This document shows positions 35,560-47,099 of a stretch of 64,000 bases of DNA, one piece after another. Made by a program: the position numbers and the translations under genes. The notes under the pieces were generated by a model. That model had not been told where the DNA came from. It did not search any database and saw only the letters and a program-made list of their open reading frames with translations. Source of the DNA: Armigeres subalbatus (taxonomy: Eukaryota; Arthropoda; Insecta; Diptera; Culicidae); contig NW_026942946.1 of the NCBI RefSeq assembly GCF_024139115.2, positions 186,001 to 250,000 of the forward strand. Direction: 5' to 3'. The number at the start of each line of letters is the position of its first letter. Positions within the stretch are counted from its first letter, which is position 1.

Positions 35560-36712
35560 TCATCGCAGGTCGTTGTTTTTGCCAGGTGGACGTCTTCGGC
35601 TTCGCCCTCTTCTTGTGGATGTTGATGACTCATCCGTTTCGTTGCCGGCGGTTCGGCTTTGCGATCGAGTCGCAGGCTTTTTAAACAAGTCGACCAAGGC
35701 TGCGTCGGCGCTGTATGTTTGTGTTTGCAATGACGACGACGATGTTGCGCGCGCTTTGTATGTGCAGTAGTACGGGGACACTGTTCGTGCGTTGCTCGAA
35801 GGTTGGCTGACTGATATAATTGTTGTTTCGGTGACGGTCGTTCTGACTCGCCGGCTTCGGCAGCTCAAAAGGCCTCCAGCGATGCTGGTAGGAGAGCGAC
35901 AGCAGGCTGGGTCCGACCGGGTTGACGATCGGAAGGTTTCTGCGCCGCTCGTCTTTTCGGTTGTGTCGGGCCCAGCTTGTTTGGTAACGTTGGCGTAGCT
36001 TTTCTGCACCAGCAGTTTCTTGTTCAGCACACAAGAAATGCCAGAGTGGGCTTGCTCTTTTGCAGTGTTTGCATGAGGAGATCTGCCCCTTGTAGACGAT
36101 GTACGCCTGCTGGCCATCGATCGTGACCCACGAATCGATATTTCGCTGGATTAACATACGAGCCGACCATATGCCGAGCGGAATCCCACCAAACTCAAAG
36201 CCATCACCCCACATCAACTCACGCAGCGAGATTCTACTTCTGCCGAACGCACTAAGGAACTCGACGATCTTCTCTTCGAAACGTTTTCCGGCAAATCGTG
36301 CACCTTCACTTCAACACTCTCCATCTTCCATCGTAATTCGTAACTTGTGCTTCTTTCCCCAATATCCACTTCATGTTTCTCGTCGTTCGTCCACGATTTT
36401 TGTGAGCGTCGTGGTCTTTAACCTTGACGAACGCACATTGTTCACCGCGGTGGCACTGGAATCACAAATATCTTCCTCTTCAGTCCTAAGACTAAAAAGT
36501 AGCCATGCACTTTTTTCAAAAGACGGCTTCACTAAGCGCGAGTAATCTATACGAACGTATTTCACGCCCATCAAGTGGATCACTAAAGACAGACGCGGCA
36601 CGGACGACGAAAATAAACCACTGGATTTAATCGCTTGACTTTCGAGAGAACGCAATCGAAAATACGTCTGCTCTGTCTCAAAAAAAGCCGAGCGGTGACA
36701 CTCATGTAACAT
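35560..36712 (-). pseudogene. LINE ORF1-like nucleic-acid-binding protein, frameshifted
   Basis: Three minus-strand frames (36371-36712, 35681-36217, 35560-36117) together give one protein-like path. After GVKYVRIDYSRLVKPSFEK comes GDGFEFGGIPLGIWSARMLI, then a CCHC zinc knuckle split by a frameshift (CKHCKR in one frame and HSGISC in the next, about 36030-36073), then a serine/arginine-rich tail (SRRPPGKN). This is the usual ORF1 plan in I/LOA-type elements. It is not functional as it stands. Confidence 0.65.
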
Positions 36713-36959
36713 ATGGTTGTTTTTTTAAACGGCGTGTCGCGATTATTTTGTTTATAGTTGGTGTTAGGTGTCGCACCCGGTCGCGGCCTAAAGTCGCTAT
36801 TGTTATTATTTTATCAGAGCCGGTATACTTGCTTCTAAACGGGTGGCTCTTGATGTGGTAAGCAAGTTCGCGGTTTATGCTAACCCGCGATTCTATCATT
36901 TTGGGTTGGAGGAGCACCGCCTGGTGCCTCTTCTAAGTTTTGGGTTTCGAGTTCCTGAT

Positions 36960-37531
36960 GATGGAACCTAATGGCTCTGGATATTCGCTATCTGGCCACC
37001 GTAATTATTTCTATACTCATGGCCAGAGAGGTTTTGTTTTTGATTTGCTTTAAGTTTGATATTTACTTCACGCATATCGTTATAAAAATGGTGTGATTTG
37101 TCTCCTTCCGTGGAAAAAGGGTAGAGAGGTTAGTGATGAAATCCTTTTCATCACTGTAATGTTCTGACGAGGATCCTCTTTGATCCTGTCTATAGTGTTA
37201 GGGTTGCCATTTGCGCATAGTAATGTGCGCTTCCTTTCACCTTATTTTACTAGCTCTAATGTAGAGGCTACTGGAGTGAATAAACCTCGTTTGAGGTTTT
37301 TACTTTATAATCATTATATAGGTTTCATCGACCCTCTTCCAGCCAAGCTGAAAGTTTCCTTTCATGCTCCGTAACGGACAAATACTTGAACGGGTCAGGG
37401 AACTGAAAATGCGTCCCCCGCCCTGCGCTCTGTGTAGAGTGGGCACAATCTGTGCCCCTAAGCCCCGCTAGTTCATCTCTCAACGCGTCAGTCTCTTGAC
37501 TGTTGCGAGTTGTCGGGCTGAGACAACCCAA
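36960..37531 (-). pseudogene. Gag-like remnant of the errantivirus
   Basis: The minus-strand frame 37325-37531 ends FKYLSVTEHERKLSAWLEE. Weaker gag-like text continues downstream in other frames (HFYNDMREVNIKLK near 37060). Its place between the 5' leader and the protease remnant fits gag, and a LINE interrupts the continuation. The identification rests mainly on position and general resemblance. Confidence 0.45.
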
Positions 37532-38759
37532 GTAATAAATTTCATGCTTTTCGGATTTCTTATCTAATTCTTACAGGACTTATGACAGCAATCACGAAGT
37601 TTTTCGATTGCTCTGCCTATTGGCGCTCTTATTGCTATCACAAACCTCCAATAAATCTGCTGCGAAAAATGCTTCCAAACGTCAAATGCCTATTGACCAT
37701 ATGAACAGATCTATGGTAGTGATGAAGAGCGTAATAACCAATTTTCAACGCTCGAATAGTTACAATTTTTGGTCATAATGTGGTCAAATGAATTACCCCC
37801 ATAAGAATGTTTGTATTGCGAAGTTATTTATGACGGTGTGTTTATAAAGCAAAAATTTTCCTGATCAAATTCCATGATGGCTATATTGAAATGGAAAAGC
37901 ATTTCGCAGTCAGTAAAATATATCACTGATATGCATGATTTAACGAAATTTTCACTGCTTATCATACTTTTTCCGATAATTTTATTAATTAATAGTTTGG
38001 GGGTAAATATACTAATCGATTTAGTGGACGTCCTAGATGTTGTGGTAATCAATATTTTGATTTATTTCCTGTTCACGTTATAGGACCGGCGCGTGGTGTT
38101 CAACCTTATTTTTCACAACATTTGACCATAAAATCGGAAGCGCAATTTTTCAATGGTACTGAATCGAAAACAACCTGAAATAAAATATTATTTTGTTGTC
38201 ATCAATATAATTTTCATCAACAATCCATTTTGTTATTATTTGTCTGCAAATATTTGTTTCTCCTTTTAATGCAACATTTAACAGCTACTGCAGCCAAATT
38301 CCTTTTTGGTGGGTGGTTTAAAAGGGTTTGTAAATGCTCTTATATTAGGTTTATAGTGGTTATTCGGAGAGGGCTATCAGTATCTTATTCTATAGTAGTC
38401 ATCAGAAGTTGCTGCGTATTACTTCCGGTTTTATTGTTAGATCTTATAAACTGATTCGAAAACCATTCTAGAGCGGAATAAAACTTTCAAATGTTACTTG
38501 GGAATACTCTGTCTTGGGTTGGCAATAGTGCCTTGAGCTGCTCAATCTCGTTTGAATGCGTGTGTTTGGCATGGTTTGTGTGCCATGTAACGGTAAGAAA
38601 TTGAGTTGTACTTTACAGTTTATTAATGACCACTTAAAGATGCGTTATAGCAAGTGGACAGCAATCGTTCGTCCTTGTTTCCGTTGTTGGATTTTTTCTG
38701 GAGCGGTTGATGCAGTCACTATTTTGACATTCACTGCGGATCCCACTTCTGACAATTGT
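37532..38759 (-). other. 5' leader region of the errantivirus
   Basis: About 1.2 kb between the 5' LTR and the gag-like frame. No ORF of note and no convincing tRNA primer-binding site directly inside the LTR (the minus strand there reads caattgtcagaagtgggatc). The length is longer than usual, so a further insertion is possible. Confidence 0.4.
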
Positions 38760-38978
38760 GTTAGGATCTTGGATACCGTTTAGCGTTTTAAACTAATTTA
38801 ATATACCGAAACGCTTATTAACGTAAGACCACTACACTACACACTGCTTAATGAACAAGTAAAGAAGACACGTTAGCACCTCGAGTTTTATAGCCTAATT
38901 CTGCCTACTCACATTCCTTACACCTAGCTTCTGATTGGTGCATAGCGTGGCGTGATGCACCCAGTTGATTCCATAACG
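38760..38978 (-). repeat. 5' LTR of the errantivirus-like element
   Basis: Partner of 22394-22625. It begins gttaggatcttggataccg and ends gattccataacg on the plus strand. Several single-base and short deletions relative to the other LTR are at runs of identical bases. Confidence 0.85.
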
Positions 38979-38982
38979 GAGA

Positions 38983-39390
38983 TTTGTTCGTTTCACTGGC
39001 GGAGTTTAGCTAGGGCACGATAATTTAGAATATTACGCCTTTATTTTTTGTCATTTCTCCTGGGATTCATTCGGAGCTTCGTTTTCCTTTTTATCAAAAT
39101 TTACATGAAACCTACACTATCCTTATGTTTTGTTGGAGATTTTTTTCAGGAAATTTATTAAAGAATGGAATAGGGAATTCTAAAGGAATTTTCCGGAAAT
39201 ATCAAAAGATATTTCCAGAAGAAATTTCCGAAGGAGCTCCTTTAAATAAATTTCGAAGGATCCCTAAAACAATTTCTAAACAGATTCTTAGGTGAAATTT
39301 CGAAGAAATTTAGGAAGGAATTTCTAATGAATTTCCGAAGAAATTCCTAGAAGAATTTGTTAAGGTATTCTTGAAAGAATATATATACAG
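38983..39390. repeat. Flank with diverged GAAATTTCCGAAGG-type repeats
   Basis: After about 140 bp of plain flank, 39130-39370 is again a diverged aaggaatttc/ccgaag repeat like that at 1-960. Confidence 0.45.
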
Positions 39391-39490
39391 TCCCATCCTG
39401 ATTTTGGCAACACCTGCTTCTTTGTCTACCCCCGATTTTGGCAACACCCGTTTTGCAACATTTTCTTCTTCCTGATTTTGGCGTAACCTC
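39391..39490. repeat. Three copies of a GATTTTGGCAACACC unit
   Basis: The core gattttggcaacacc occurs near 39401 and 39432, and a third degenerate gattttggcgtaacc near 39473. It is a small tandem repeat with no coding role visible. Confidence 0.5.
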
Positions 39491-40585
39491 AAAATATATT
39501 TTTTATTGTTTTAGAGTTAAAATCTTTTTATTTATATGAATAGGATAAACAAAACCAAAAGTGAATGTCATTAGGTCATAGTATATTATGGACTCTGTAC
39601 GAATAGTGGGCACTTTCACTGAAATAATGAACCACCACTCGTATTACTGCTCATTGCAAAAATGTCTATTGAAATTTTTTCTCACTTTCTTTATTCATAT
39701 ATTTTCCATGTCCCTATTCATTAATTCACCCTAATCTAATCAGCCCACCGTAGAACAAGTCGTGTATTTTTTGGTTAGATTCCACACCGTTGTACATAAC
39801 GGCTAAAGCCAGCTGTTTACATCATAATGCAAACTGATACCGTATGAGTGATCCAGGAATCAGGAATCTCAGTAGGTTTAATTAAGGTGATTGGCACATT
39901 AGATTTTATAAATGCGCTGTATAGCCATCAAGTCGTTTTGCTCATTATGCGTCTCTTTTCTGGTATCAGCTGATCCGTAATTTTATCCGTCTTCTGCTGC
40001 ATTCTGTTTAGGAAAATAAGCAACAATTTATTTCAAAGAGCCTTATTATTAAAATTGATGCAAATTTTGTCTAGCGAATAACATCAGAACACTGTTATTT
40101 TTCTAGTTTCCTAATGTGTCAATTCGTTGTATAACGAGCCTTTGATTTCAGCATGTTTTGCCAAAAGTTCAACAGTAATGGTGTTATTTGCAACATGTAA
40201 CCGTGTAAGGTTCTTGAGCAGGCACTGATGCAACTCAGATCATGAGAAGAAATCGGGTTAATCTTGAAGCCATCTCTGATGCTCATTGCGCGTTAAGAGC
40301 TTCCTAAGATCTTTGAAATTGGACACTACTTGGCTTGTTAGATTTGCTCATTGTTTATCACATACAGCAACGATCGCTCCCTACCTTACTGTTTGGCATC
40401 CATCTGAGCGAGGCAGTTAACTTATTAGCGATGGATGTAAGGGCAAATTGCAATAGATTAATACTAGTACCTCCTGTGAAGTTCCCATGAGATCGCTGTA
40501 ATTCATGCTGCTTCGATAGGCGAGTGATGCGTCACATAGGTCTAATTATTATTTATTCAGCCTAAGGCCGGAGTGTAATTTCATG
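39491..40585. other. Unique sequence, no gene recognised
   Basis: About 1.1 kb of plain AT-rich DNA without long frames, RNA motifs or repeats that I can support. Confidence 0.4.
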
Positions 40586-40589
40586 GTAT

Positions 40590-41191
40590 GATAATAGTCG
40601 TCCTGTCCACTGCTGTACGTTACCAGTCACGCAGTCTACGGAGGGTCCGTATCGTCTTCTTACCCGTTGATCACCCACACCGGCCTTCTTTGTGCCCGCC
40701 GATCGTTGTAGAAAACCCTTTTACTCCAAGTGCGCGTTGGTCCTCCACAAGCATTGTCCAGATCTCGTGTCCAAGGAGGACTACCGCCACCGGTTTAATC
40801 GAGGAGTCTGTTCGGTACGGTGGCAAACTCTCTTCAATCGGAGTAAGTTTTGGAGTCCAGCACGTGCTGCTTGCTGCACAAGTGTTGCGTCTCAGAATTT
40901 GTTTGCTGAGCCCAAGTACACGAACAATTCTTCAACTACCTGATTTTGTCGCCATCGGACAAGCTCGTGGTGAATAGTTATGATCTCTGAGTCTACTTCT
41001 GTCTTCAACGTGCTAATCATCAGTTCGATGTGCTTTAGCCCTCTTCAGTCTGATAAGATTCTTCCATTTTCAAATTATAATAATGAAATAGTGCATGGAG
41101 AATTGGAGTGCGATGACCTGCAGCGAGCATCAGTTTGTTCGTCTTCCAGTTTCCACTCTTGGCCACCATCACTGGTGCTAGGGTGCTTATA
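40590..41191 (-). pseudogene. RTE-like LINE fragment (post-RT region)
   Basis: The minus strand reads NKLMLAAGHRTPILHA near 41120, VVEELFVYLGSANK near 40925 and VVLLGHEIWTMLVEDQRALGV near 40760. These correspond to the thumb/C-terminal blocks of RTE/JAM-type LINEs (KTKYM, VYLGS, GHETWTL.. patterns). Stops and frameshifts break the frame, and no 5' portion is present because the duplicated unit begins at about 41192. The plus-strand frame 40588-40977 is its shadow. Confidence 0.6.
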
Positions 41192-41244
41192 CCGTAAATC
41201 GCATATTTGTTCGATATGAATAGGAAACCCAGCAAAGATGGGAC

Positions 41245-43205
41245 AGATTCACGGCAGTGCAGGAGTTATTCGAGAATCCTCTAAGAGTTCTCTCGGAGAT
41301 TACTACAGGACTTTCGGAGATTCTTCGAGGAATTCCTTCGAGATTTCTTTTGGATTTTTTTGAGATTGCTCCTGGAATTCTTTTCAAAGATTTCTCCAGA
41401 AATAGTTTCGAGATTCCTGGAACAGTTCTTTAAGAGATGCCTCCAAGAGTATCGGGGATTTTCAGAAATTCCTTTGAGGGCCCATCTCAATCCCTATACA
41501 CCTACAATAATTCGTTCAGAGATTGTTCCAGGAGTTCGTTCGAGATTCATTCAGGAGTTCCTTTCGCAGATGCTTACAGTGCTTTGAAATGTTCATGCAG
41601 AAGTTCCTTCGGAGATGCTTACATGAGTTCTTTCGGAGATTCCAGGAGTTCTTTTGCAGATTCCTGAAAGAGTTCCTTCGTAGATTCCTCCAAGAATTTC
41701 TGGAAGATTTTTCTAGGAAATGAGGAAAAAACCTTAAGAAATTCCCTCGCAGATTCCTCCAAGAATTTGAATTCCTTGAGAGAATCCTCTAGGAGTTCAT
41801 TCTGAGATTCCTGCAGGAGTTCCTTCGGAGATTTTCAGGAAATCCTTCTGAGATATCTCCAGGAAATCCTTCTGAGATTCCTCCAGGAAATCCTTCTGAG
41901 GAAGAAATCCTTCAGGAGTTCCTTCGCTAATTCCCTCAAGGATTCTTTCGGAGCTGCATCCAGAAATTCCTTCCAAGATTCCCACGCAAATCCCTACTGA
42001 GATTTCTTCAGAAGTTCCATGGGAGATTCCTGCAGAAGTACCTTAGGAGATTTCTCCAGGAGTTCTTAATTTTTCTGTGATTCCAAGAGTTGCTTCCAAA
42101 GATTTCTCCGAAGTACTTTCGAGATCCCTACAAGAATTCGTTCAGTGATTTTTCCAGGAGTTTGTTCGAGATTCATTCAGGAGTTCCTTCGAAGATTCCT
42201 CCTTGAGTTCTTTCTGGAGATGCCTACTGGAGTTCCTTCGAGATTCCTCCATAAGTTCCTGCGGGAGTTTCTTCGGAGATTTCTCCAGGAGTTCTTCCGG
42301 AGATTCCTCCAGGAGTTCTTCCGGAGATTCCTCCAGAAGTTTCATTGGAGATTTCACTCAGTTCCTTCGGAGATTCTAACACGATTTCCTTCCGAGATTC
42401 CTGTAAGAGTTCCTTCGGAGATTTCTACAGGACTTACTTCGGAGATTTCCCAGAAATTCCTGGAAGATTTTTCTAGGAAATACTTCTGAGATTGCTGAGA
42501 TTTTCTTCTGAGGAAGAAAATCCTTCAGGAGTCTTTTCGGCGATTCCTCCAAGATTTTTTTTCGGAGCTGCATCCCGGCAATCTTGGGAGATTCCTTCTG
42601 AGGAAGAAAATCTTTTAGAAATTCCATCAAAGATTCGTCCAAGATAGATCCCTCTAGGAGTTCCCTCGGAGATTCCTGCAGGAGTTTCTTCGGAGATTTC
42701 TCCATGAATTCCAGGAAATCCTTCTGAGGAAAAAATCCTTCAGGAGTTCCTTCTCAGATTCCTTCAAGGATTCTTTCTGAGCCTGCATCAAGGAATTCCT
42801 TCGAAGATTCCCACAGAAATCCCTACTGAGATTTCTTAAAGAGTTCCTTGGTATATTTCTCTAAGAGTTCCTTCGGTGATTCCTCCAGGAATTCCTGGAA
42901 GATTTTCCCAGGAAATTCTTCTGAGATACCTCGAGGGAACCCTTCTGAGAGCTCTCCAGCAAATCTTTCAGGGGTTCCTTTGGAGATTTCTCCGATAATT
43001 CTTTCGTAGATGCATCCAGGAGTTCCTTGGGAGATTCCTTCCTAACTTTCTTCGGAGGTTCCTCCAGGAGTTACTTTGGAAGATTCCTGCAGGAGTTCTT
43101 TCGGATATTCAGCACTAGTTTCTTCGGAGATTTCTTCGAGAGTTCCTTCGAAAGTCCCTCCAGGTGTTACTTTTGGAGTTGCACAAGTTCTTCTACTTCT
43201 ATGGC
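41245..43205. repeat. 24-bp minisatellite, forward arm, copy 1
   Basis: About eighty units of the type agttccttcggagattcctc-cagg (24 bp, eight codons). Because the period is a multiple of three, frames read as runs such as SFGDSSRSSFGD or RRFLQEFLRRF on one strand and SPKELLEE on the other. These are not proteins. Confidence 0.9.
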
Positions 43206-43289
43206 TCTACATTCCAACTGGAACTTAGTCTGCTTTTCAAATTAGCATCATTTTATTATTTCCTCAGTTATTAATTGAAAGCTTTCATT

Positions 43290-43427
43290 GCCCACCATTG
43301 CATGAGTATGTATCTTATGTGGAAGTCGAGAATGTTTCCCAACCGGAAACATACTAGACAGGATCAAGAATCGAACTCGCCATCTCCGGATTAGAAAATC
43401 CAACGCTTTTGCACACAAGGCGTAGGT
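43290..43427 (-). mobile_element. tRNA-related SINE-like core, copy 1
   Basis: The minus strand carries gcgttggattttctaatccg followed by gagatggcgagttcgattct. This is an anticodon-arm-like segment with TCT in the loop and a B-box, resembling tRNA-Arg(TCT). The 3' side (gtttccggttgggaaacatt) forms a small hairpin. The acceptor arm is not complete, so it is a SINE and not a functional tRNA. It sits at the switch point between the two inverted minisatellite arms. Confidence 0.65.
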
Positions 43428-43434
43428 TTTCCAA

Positions 43435-46400
43435 GTTGGGACCAGTTATTACTTCAGGGATTCCTACAGGAGTTCCTTCGAAGATTAATCTAGAAGTTTT
43501 TCCGGAGATTCCTCCTGAAGTTCCTTCGAAAATTCCTGCAGGAGCTCATTCGGAGATCCCACCAGAAGTTATTTTGGATATTTCTAGGAATCTCCTAAGA
43601 ACTTCTGGAGGAATCTCCTACGGAACTTTTGGAGGAATCACCCAAGAAAATTTCTGGAGGAATATCAGGAAAACTTCTAGAAAATCTACTAAGTAACTTC
43701 TGGAGTATGTAAATCTATAGGAATGCCTGGAGGAATCTCCGAAGAAACTCGTGCAAGAATCTTCGCAGGAACTCGTAGAAGAATCTCCTGAATGAATACC
43801 AGTTAAATCTCCAAAGAAACTCCTGCAGGAATCTCTAAAGGAACTCTTGCAGAAATCTTCGAAGGAACTCCTGAAGGAATCTCCGAAAGGGACTATTGGA
43901 GAAATCTATGAAGAAACTACTGGAGGAATCTACGAAGAAACTATTGGAGAAATATCAGAAGGAATGCCTGGAAGTCTTCGTAGTAACTTCTAGATGCATA
44001 TCTGAAAGAATTTCTGTAGGAATCTACGATGAAAATTCTGGAGGAATCATCGAAGAAACTCCAGGAGCAATCTGCGAAGAAACTCCTAGAAGAATCTCCG
44101 ATAGAACTCCTGTAGGATTCCCCAAAGAAAATCCTGCAGGGATCTTCGAAGGAACTGCTGCAGGAATGTTCGAAGGAACTCCTGGAGGAATCTCCGAGAA
44201 GACTTCTGGAAAATCTACGAAGTAACTCCTAGAAGAATCTCCGAAGGAACTGCTGGAACAATCTCCAAAGGAACTATCGGAGAAATCTCTGAAGCAGCTT
44301 CTGGAAGAATCTTCGAAGGAACTGCTGGAGAAATTTCCGAAGTAACACCTAGATGGATCTCTAAAAGAATTCCTGTGGAATCTCCGAGGAAATCCTAGAG
44401 GAATCTTCGAAGAAACTATTGTAGGAACCTCCTAGAGAATTTTAGAGGAATCTCCGAAGAAACTCCTACAGTAATCTCCAAAGAAACTCTTGCAGGAATC
44501 TCCGAAAAAATCCTGGTGATATCGTCGGGAACAGCTGGAGGAATCTCCGAAGGAACTGTTGCAGGAATCTTCGAAGAATTCCTGCAGGAATCACTGAAGG
44601 TTTCTTATTGAAATCTCCGAAGTATTCCTGCAGAAATATCTTAAAAGTTTCTCTTAGAAATCTCAAATGGATTACAATCGAGACCAAAAAAGAATTTCGA
44701 ATCCAAGAGAGATACCTAACGAAATCTCGGAAGTATATCCGCTAAAGCATCAAATGTTTCCACAGGATCCCAAAAGGATTTTCACCGAGGGGTTTCTCAA
44801 AGAAACTCCTGCAGGAATTTTCGAAGGATCTCCTGCAGGGACCTCCAAAGGAACTGCTTCGAAGGCACTCATTAAGGAATCGCCGAAGTATCTCCTAGAG
44901 GAATCTCCGAAAGAACTTCTAGAAAATCTACGAAGTGACTCCTGGACAGAAAAAACACTCTTGAAGAAATCTCCGAAGAATGTCCTGGATGAATATTAGA
45001 AGGAACTGCTGGAGGAATCTCCAAAAGAATTCCTGGAGGAAGAACATATTGGAGAAATCTCAGTAGGAATTCCTAGAGGAATCTCCTAAGTAACTCCTAG
45101 ATGCGTCTCTGAAAGAATTCCTGCGGAAATCTCCGAAGAAAATCCTGAAGGAATCTTCGAAGAAATTACTGGAGGAACCTCCTAAAGAATTTTTGGAGGA
45201 ATCTCCGAAGGAACTCCTGCAGGAATCTCCGAAAGAACTCCTGGCGGAACCTCCAAAGGAACTCCTGGACGAACCTCCGAAGGAACTGCTGGAGGAATCT
45301 CCGAAGAAACTGATGGAGGAATCTTCGGAAGAACTTCCTTCGAAATCTCAAATGTAAAAAATGATTACGAACCACAGAAGGATTCCTATCGAAATCTCGG
45401 AAGTGTATCCGTTGAAGTCTCAAATGTTTTTTAGAAGAATCTAGAATGAATGCTAGAAGAATCTTCAAAAGAACTCCAGCAGGGATCTTCGAAAGAACTC
45501 CTGGAGCAATCGCCGAAGGAACTCCCGGGGATATCTCTGAAACAGTTTATGGAAAATCTACAAAGTAACTCCTGGAGGAATCTCCGAAGCAACTGCTGGA
45601 GGAATCTCCGAAGTAAATTTTGGAGAAATCACCGAAGGAACTCCGGGAAGAATCTTCAAAAAAGTTATTGGAGAAATCTCAGTTCCGAAGAGAACTCCTA
45701 ACGAATTCTTAGAGGAATAACCTAAGGCACTTTTGGAGGAATGTCCCAAAGAACTGCTAGAAAATCTCCTAAGTAACTCCTGAAGGAATCTCTAAAGAAA
45801 CTCGTGCAGGAATTTTCGTAGGAATCTCCGAAAGGAACTCTCGGAGAAATCTTCGAAGAAACTCCAGGAGGAATCACCGAACAAACTCCTGAAGGAATCT
45901 CCGAAGGTAACTCTAGGAGAATTCTTCGAAGCAACTCCTGGAGGAGTCTCCGAAGGAACTGCTGAAGGAATCTTCAAAGGAACTTTTGGATGAATCTTCG
46001 AAGCAACTATTAGAGAAATCTCAGTAGGAATTTTGAGGAATCTCCGAAGTAACTCCTAGATGCATCTCTGAAAGAATCCCTGTAGGAATCTCCAGAGAAA
46101 ATCCTGGAAAATCTACGAAGTAACTCTTGGAGAAAGTGTTGAAGGAACTGCTGGAAGAATCTACGAAGGAGCTCTAGGAGAAATCTCCGAAGCAACTCCG
46201 GGAGGAATCTACGAAAGAACTGCTGGAGAAACCTCTGAAGGAGCTTCTGGAGGAATCTTCAAAGGAACTGCTGGAGGCATCGCCGAAGGAACTCTTGGAG
46301 AAATCTCCGAATGAACTCCTGAGGAATCTTCGAAGGAACTATGTATCAGAGAAATCTCAGTAGGAATTCCTGGAGTAATCTCCGAATTAACTCCTAGATG

Positions 46401-46805
46401 CATCTCTGAAAGAATTTCTGTAGGAATCTCCGGAGAAAATCCTGAAGGTATCTTTGAAGGAACTACTGGAGGAATCTGCTAAGGATTTTTGAAAAATCTC
46501 CCAAGGAACTTCTGTAGGAATTTCCAAAAATCTAAAATTTCTCCTGCAGGAACTCCTGAAGGAATCTCTGTGGGGATTCCTGGAGAAATAACCGAAGAAA
46601 TTCCTGCAGTAATCTTCAAAAGAAATTCTCGGAAGAGCTCCTGCAGAAGTCTCAGAAAGCTTCTTTTGAAATCTCATAAGTCCGTAGAAATTCTCCAAAG
46701 TTTCCTTCGAATCTCAAATGAATTCCTATGGAGACCCTAAAAGATTTGGAATCCTAGAAGGATTCCTATCGAAATCTCGAACGTATTTCCGTCCGTCTCA
46801 AATGT
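43435..46805. repeat. 24-bp minisatellite, inverted arm, copy 1
   Basis: Reverse complement of the forward arm (ctggaggaatctccgaagga units), about 3.4 kb, with variants at cgaagaaactcctgcagg. Together with 41245-43205 it makes an inverted repeat with a 230-bp centre. All frames here (for example 43896-44225 and 45166-45468) are repeat translations. Confidence 0.9.
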
Positions 46806-46810
46806 TTCCA

Positions 46811-46976
46811 CGGGTTTAGTGATTTTCGTTTAACTTTCAAAGTGATTATAACATTTTTTCATGAATTAATTTGAATAGCTCAATCAACAGAACAACATGA
46901 AAACTTTTTGATTGCAGTACTCAAATTAATTCACGAAAAAAATGTTACTTAGGTCCTTTGAAAAGTTAAGCGAGAT
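46811..46976. repeat. Small foldback, copy 1 (left arm altered)
   Basis: The right arm caaattaattcacgaaaaaa-atgttac pairs with the left arm gtgattataacattttttca-tgaattaatttg. Compared with copy 2 the left arm has many more changes than the neighbouring sequence, while the right arm is nearly identical. Confidence 0.6.
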
Positions 46977-47099
46977 TTCCACCCTGGAAGAATCTCAGTA
47001 TAGGAATGCCTGGAGGAATCACCAAAGTAGTTCCTGAATGCATCTCTGAAAGTATTCCTGTAGGAAAAGAAACTACTGGAGGATTCTCCAAAGGAATTA

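Larger units (their letters stand above)
32330..36900 (-). mobile_element. Degenerate APE-type LINE (LOA/I-group-like) inserted in the errantivirus
   Basis: On the minus strand the order is ORF1-like protein with a zinc knuckle (35.56-36.71 kb), apurinic endonuclease motifs (34.89-35.46 kb), a reverse transcriptase YADD box (33538-33549) and a possible A-rich 3' end near 32340. Total length is about 4.5 kb. The reading frame is broken many times. The ORF1 and endonuclease wording resembles LOA-clade elements of Aedes, but clade assignment needs alignment. Exact ends and target duplication were not found. Confidence 0.75.
22394..38978 (-). mobile_element. Minus-strand errantivirus-like Ty3/gypsy element, 16.6 kb with nested insertions
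   Basis: Two related LTRs (22394-22625 and 38760-38978) in the same orientation bound the element. A 4-bp GAGA lies immediately outside both ends (22390-22393 and 38979-38982), as expected for a 4-bp target duplication. Reading 5' to 3' on the minus strand I find leader, gag-like, protease, RT end, RNase H and env-like segments in retroviral order. The normal length for such elements is 7-8 kb; the excess is two inverted-repeat insertions, a LINE and a GC-rich segment. All coding parts are broken by stops and frameshifts, so this is a dead genomic copy. Confidence 0.8.

Noticed and set aside
37540..38110. Membrane-protein-like plus-strand frame 37874-38083
   Set aside because: Hydrophobicity comes from AT-rich sequence in the retrotransposon leader; no start context or homologue.
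38700..38760. tRNA primer-binding site of the errantivirus
   Set aside because: The sequence inside the 5' LTR does not clearly match a tRNA 3' end that I can name.
40588..40977. 129-codon plus-strand frame
   Set aside because: It is the antisense of an RTE-like LINE whose minus-strand motifs are recognisable.
43290..43427. Functional tRNA-Arg(TCT) gene on the minus strand
   Set aside because: The anticodon arm and B-box are present, but the acceptor stem and D-arm do not close, and the sequence continues as a SINE body.
41281..46740. Dozens of open frames of 60-115 codons on both strands (for example 42145-42489 +, 43896-44225 +, 45166-45468 -)
   Set aside because: They translate a 24-bp repeat with few stops. 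All peptides are 8-residue periodic and occur on both strands.
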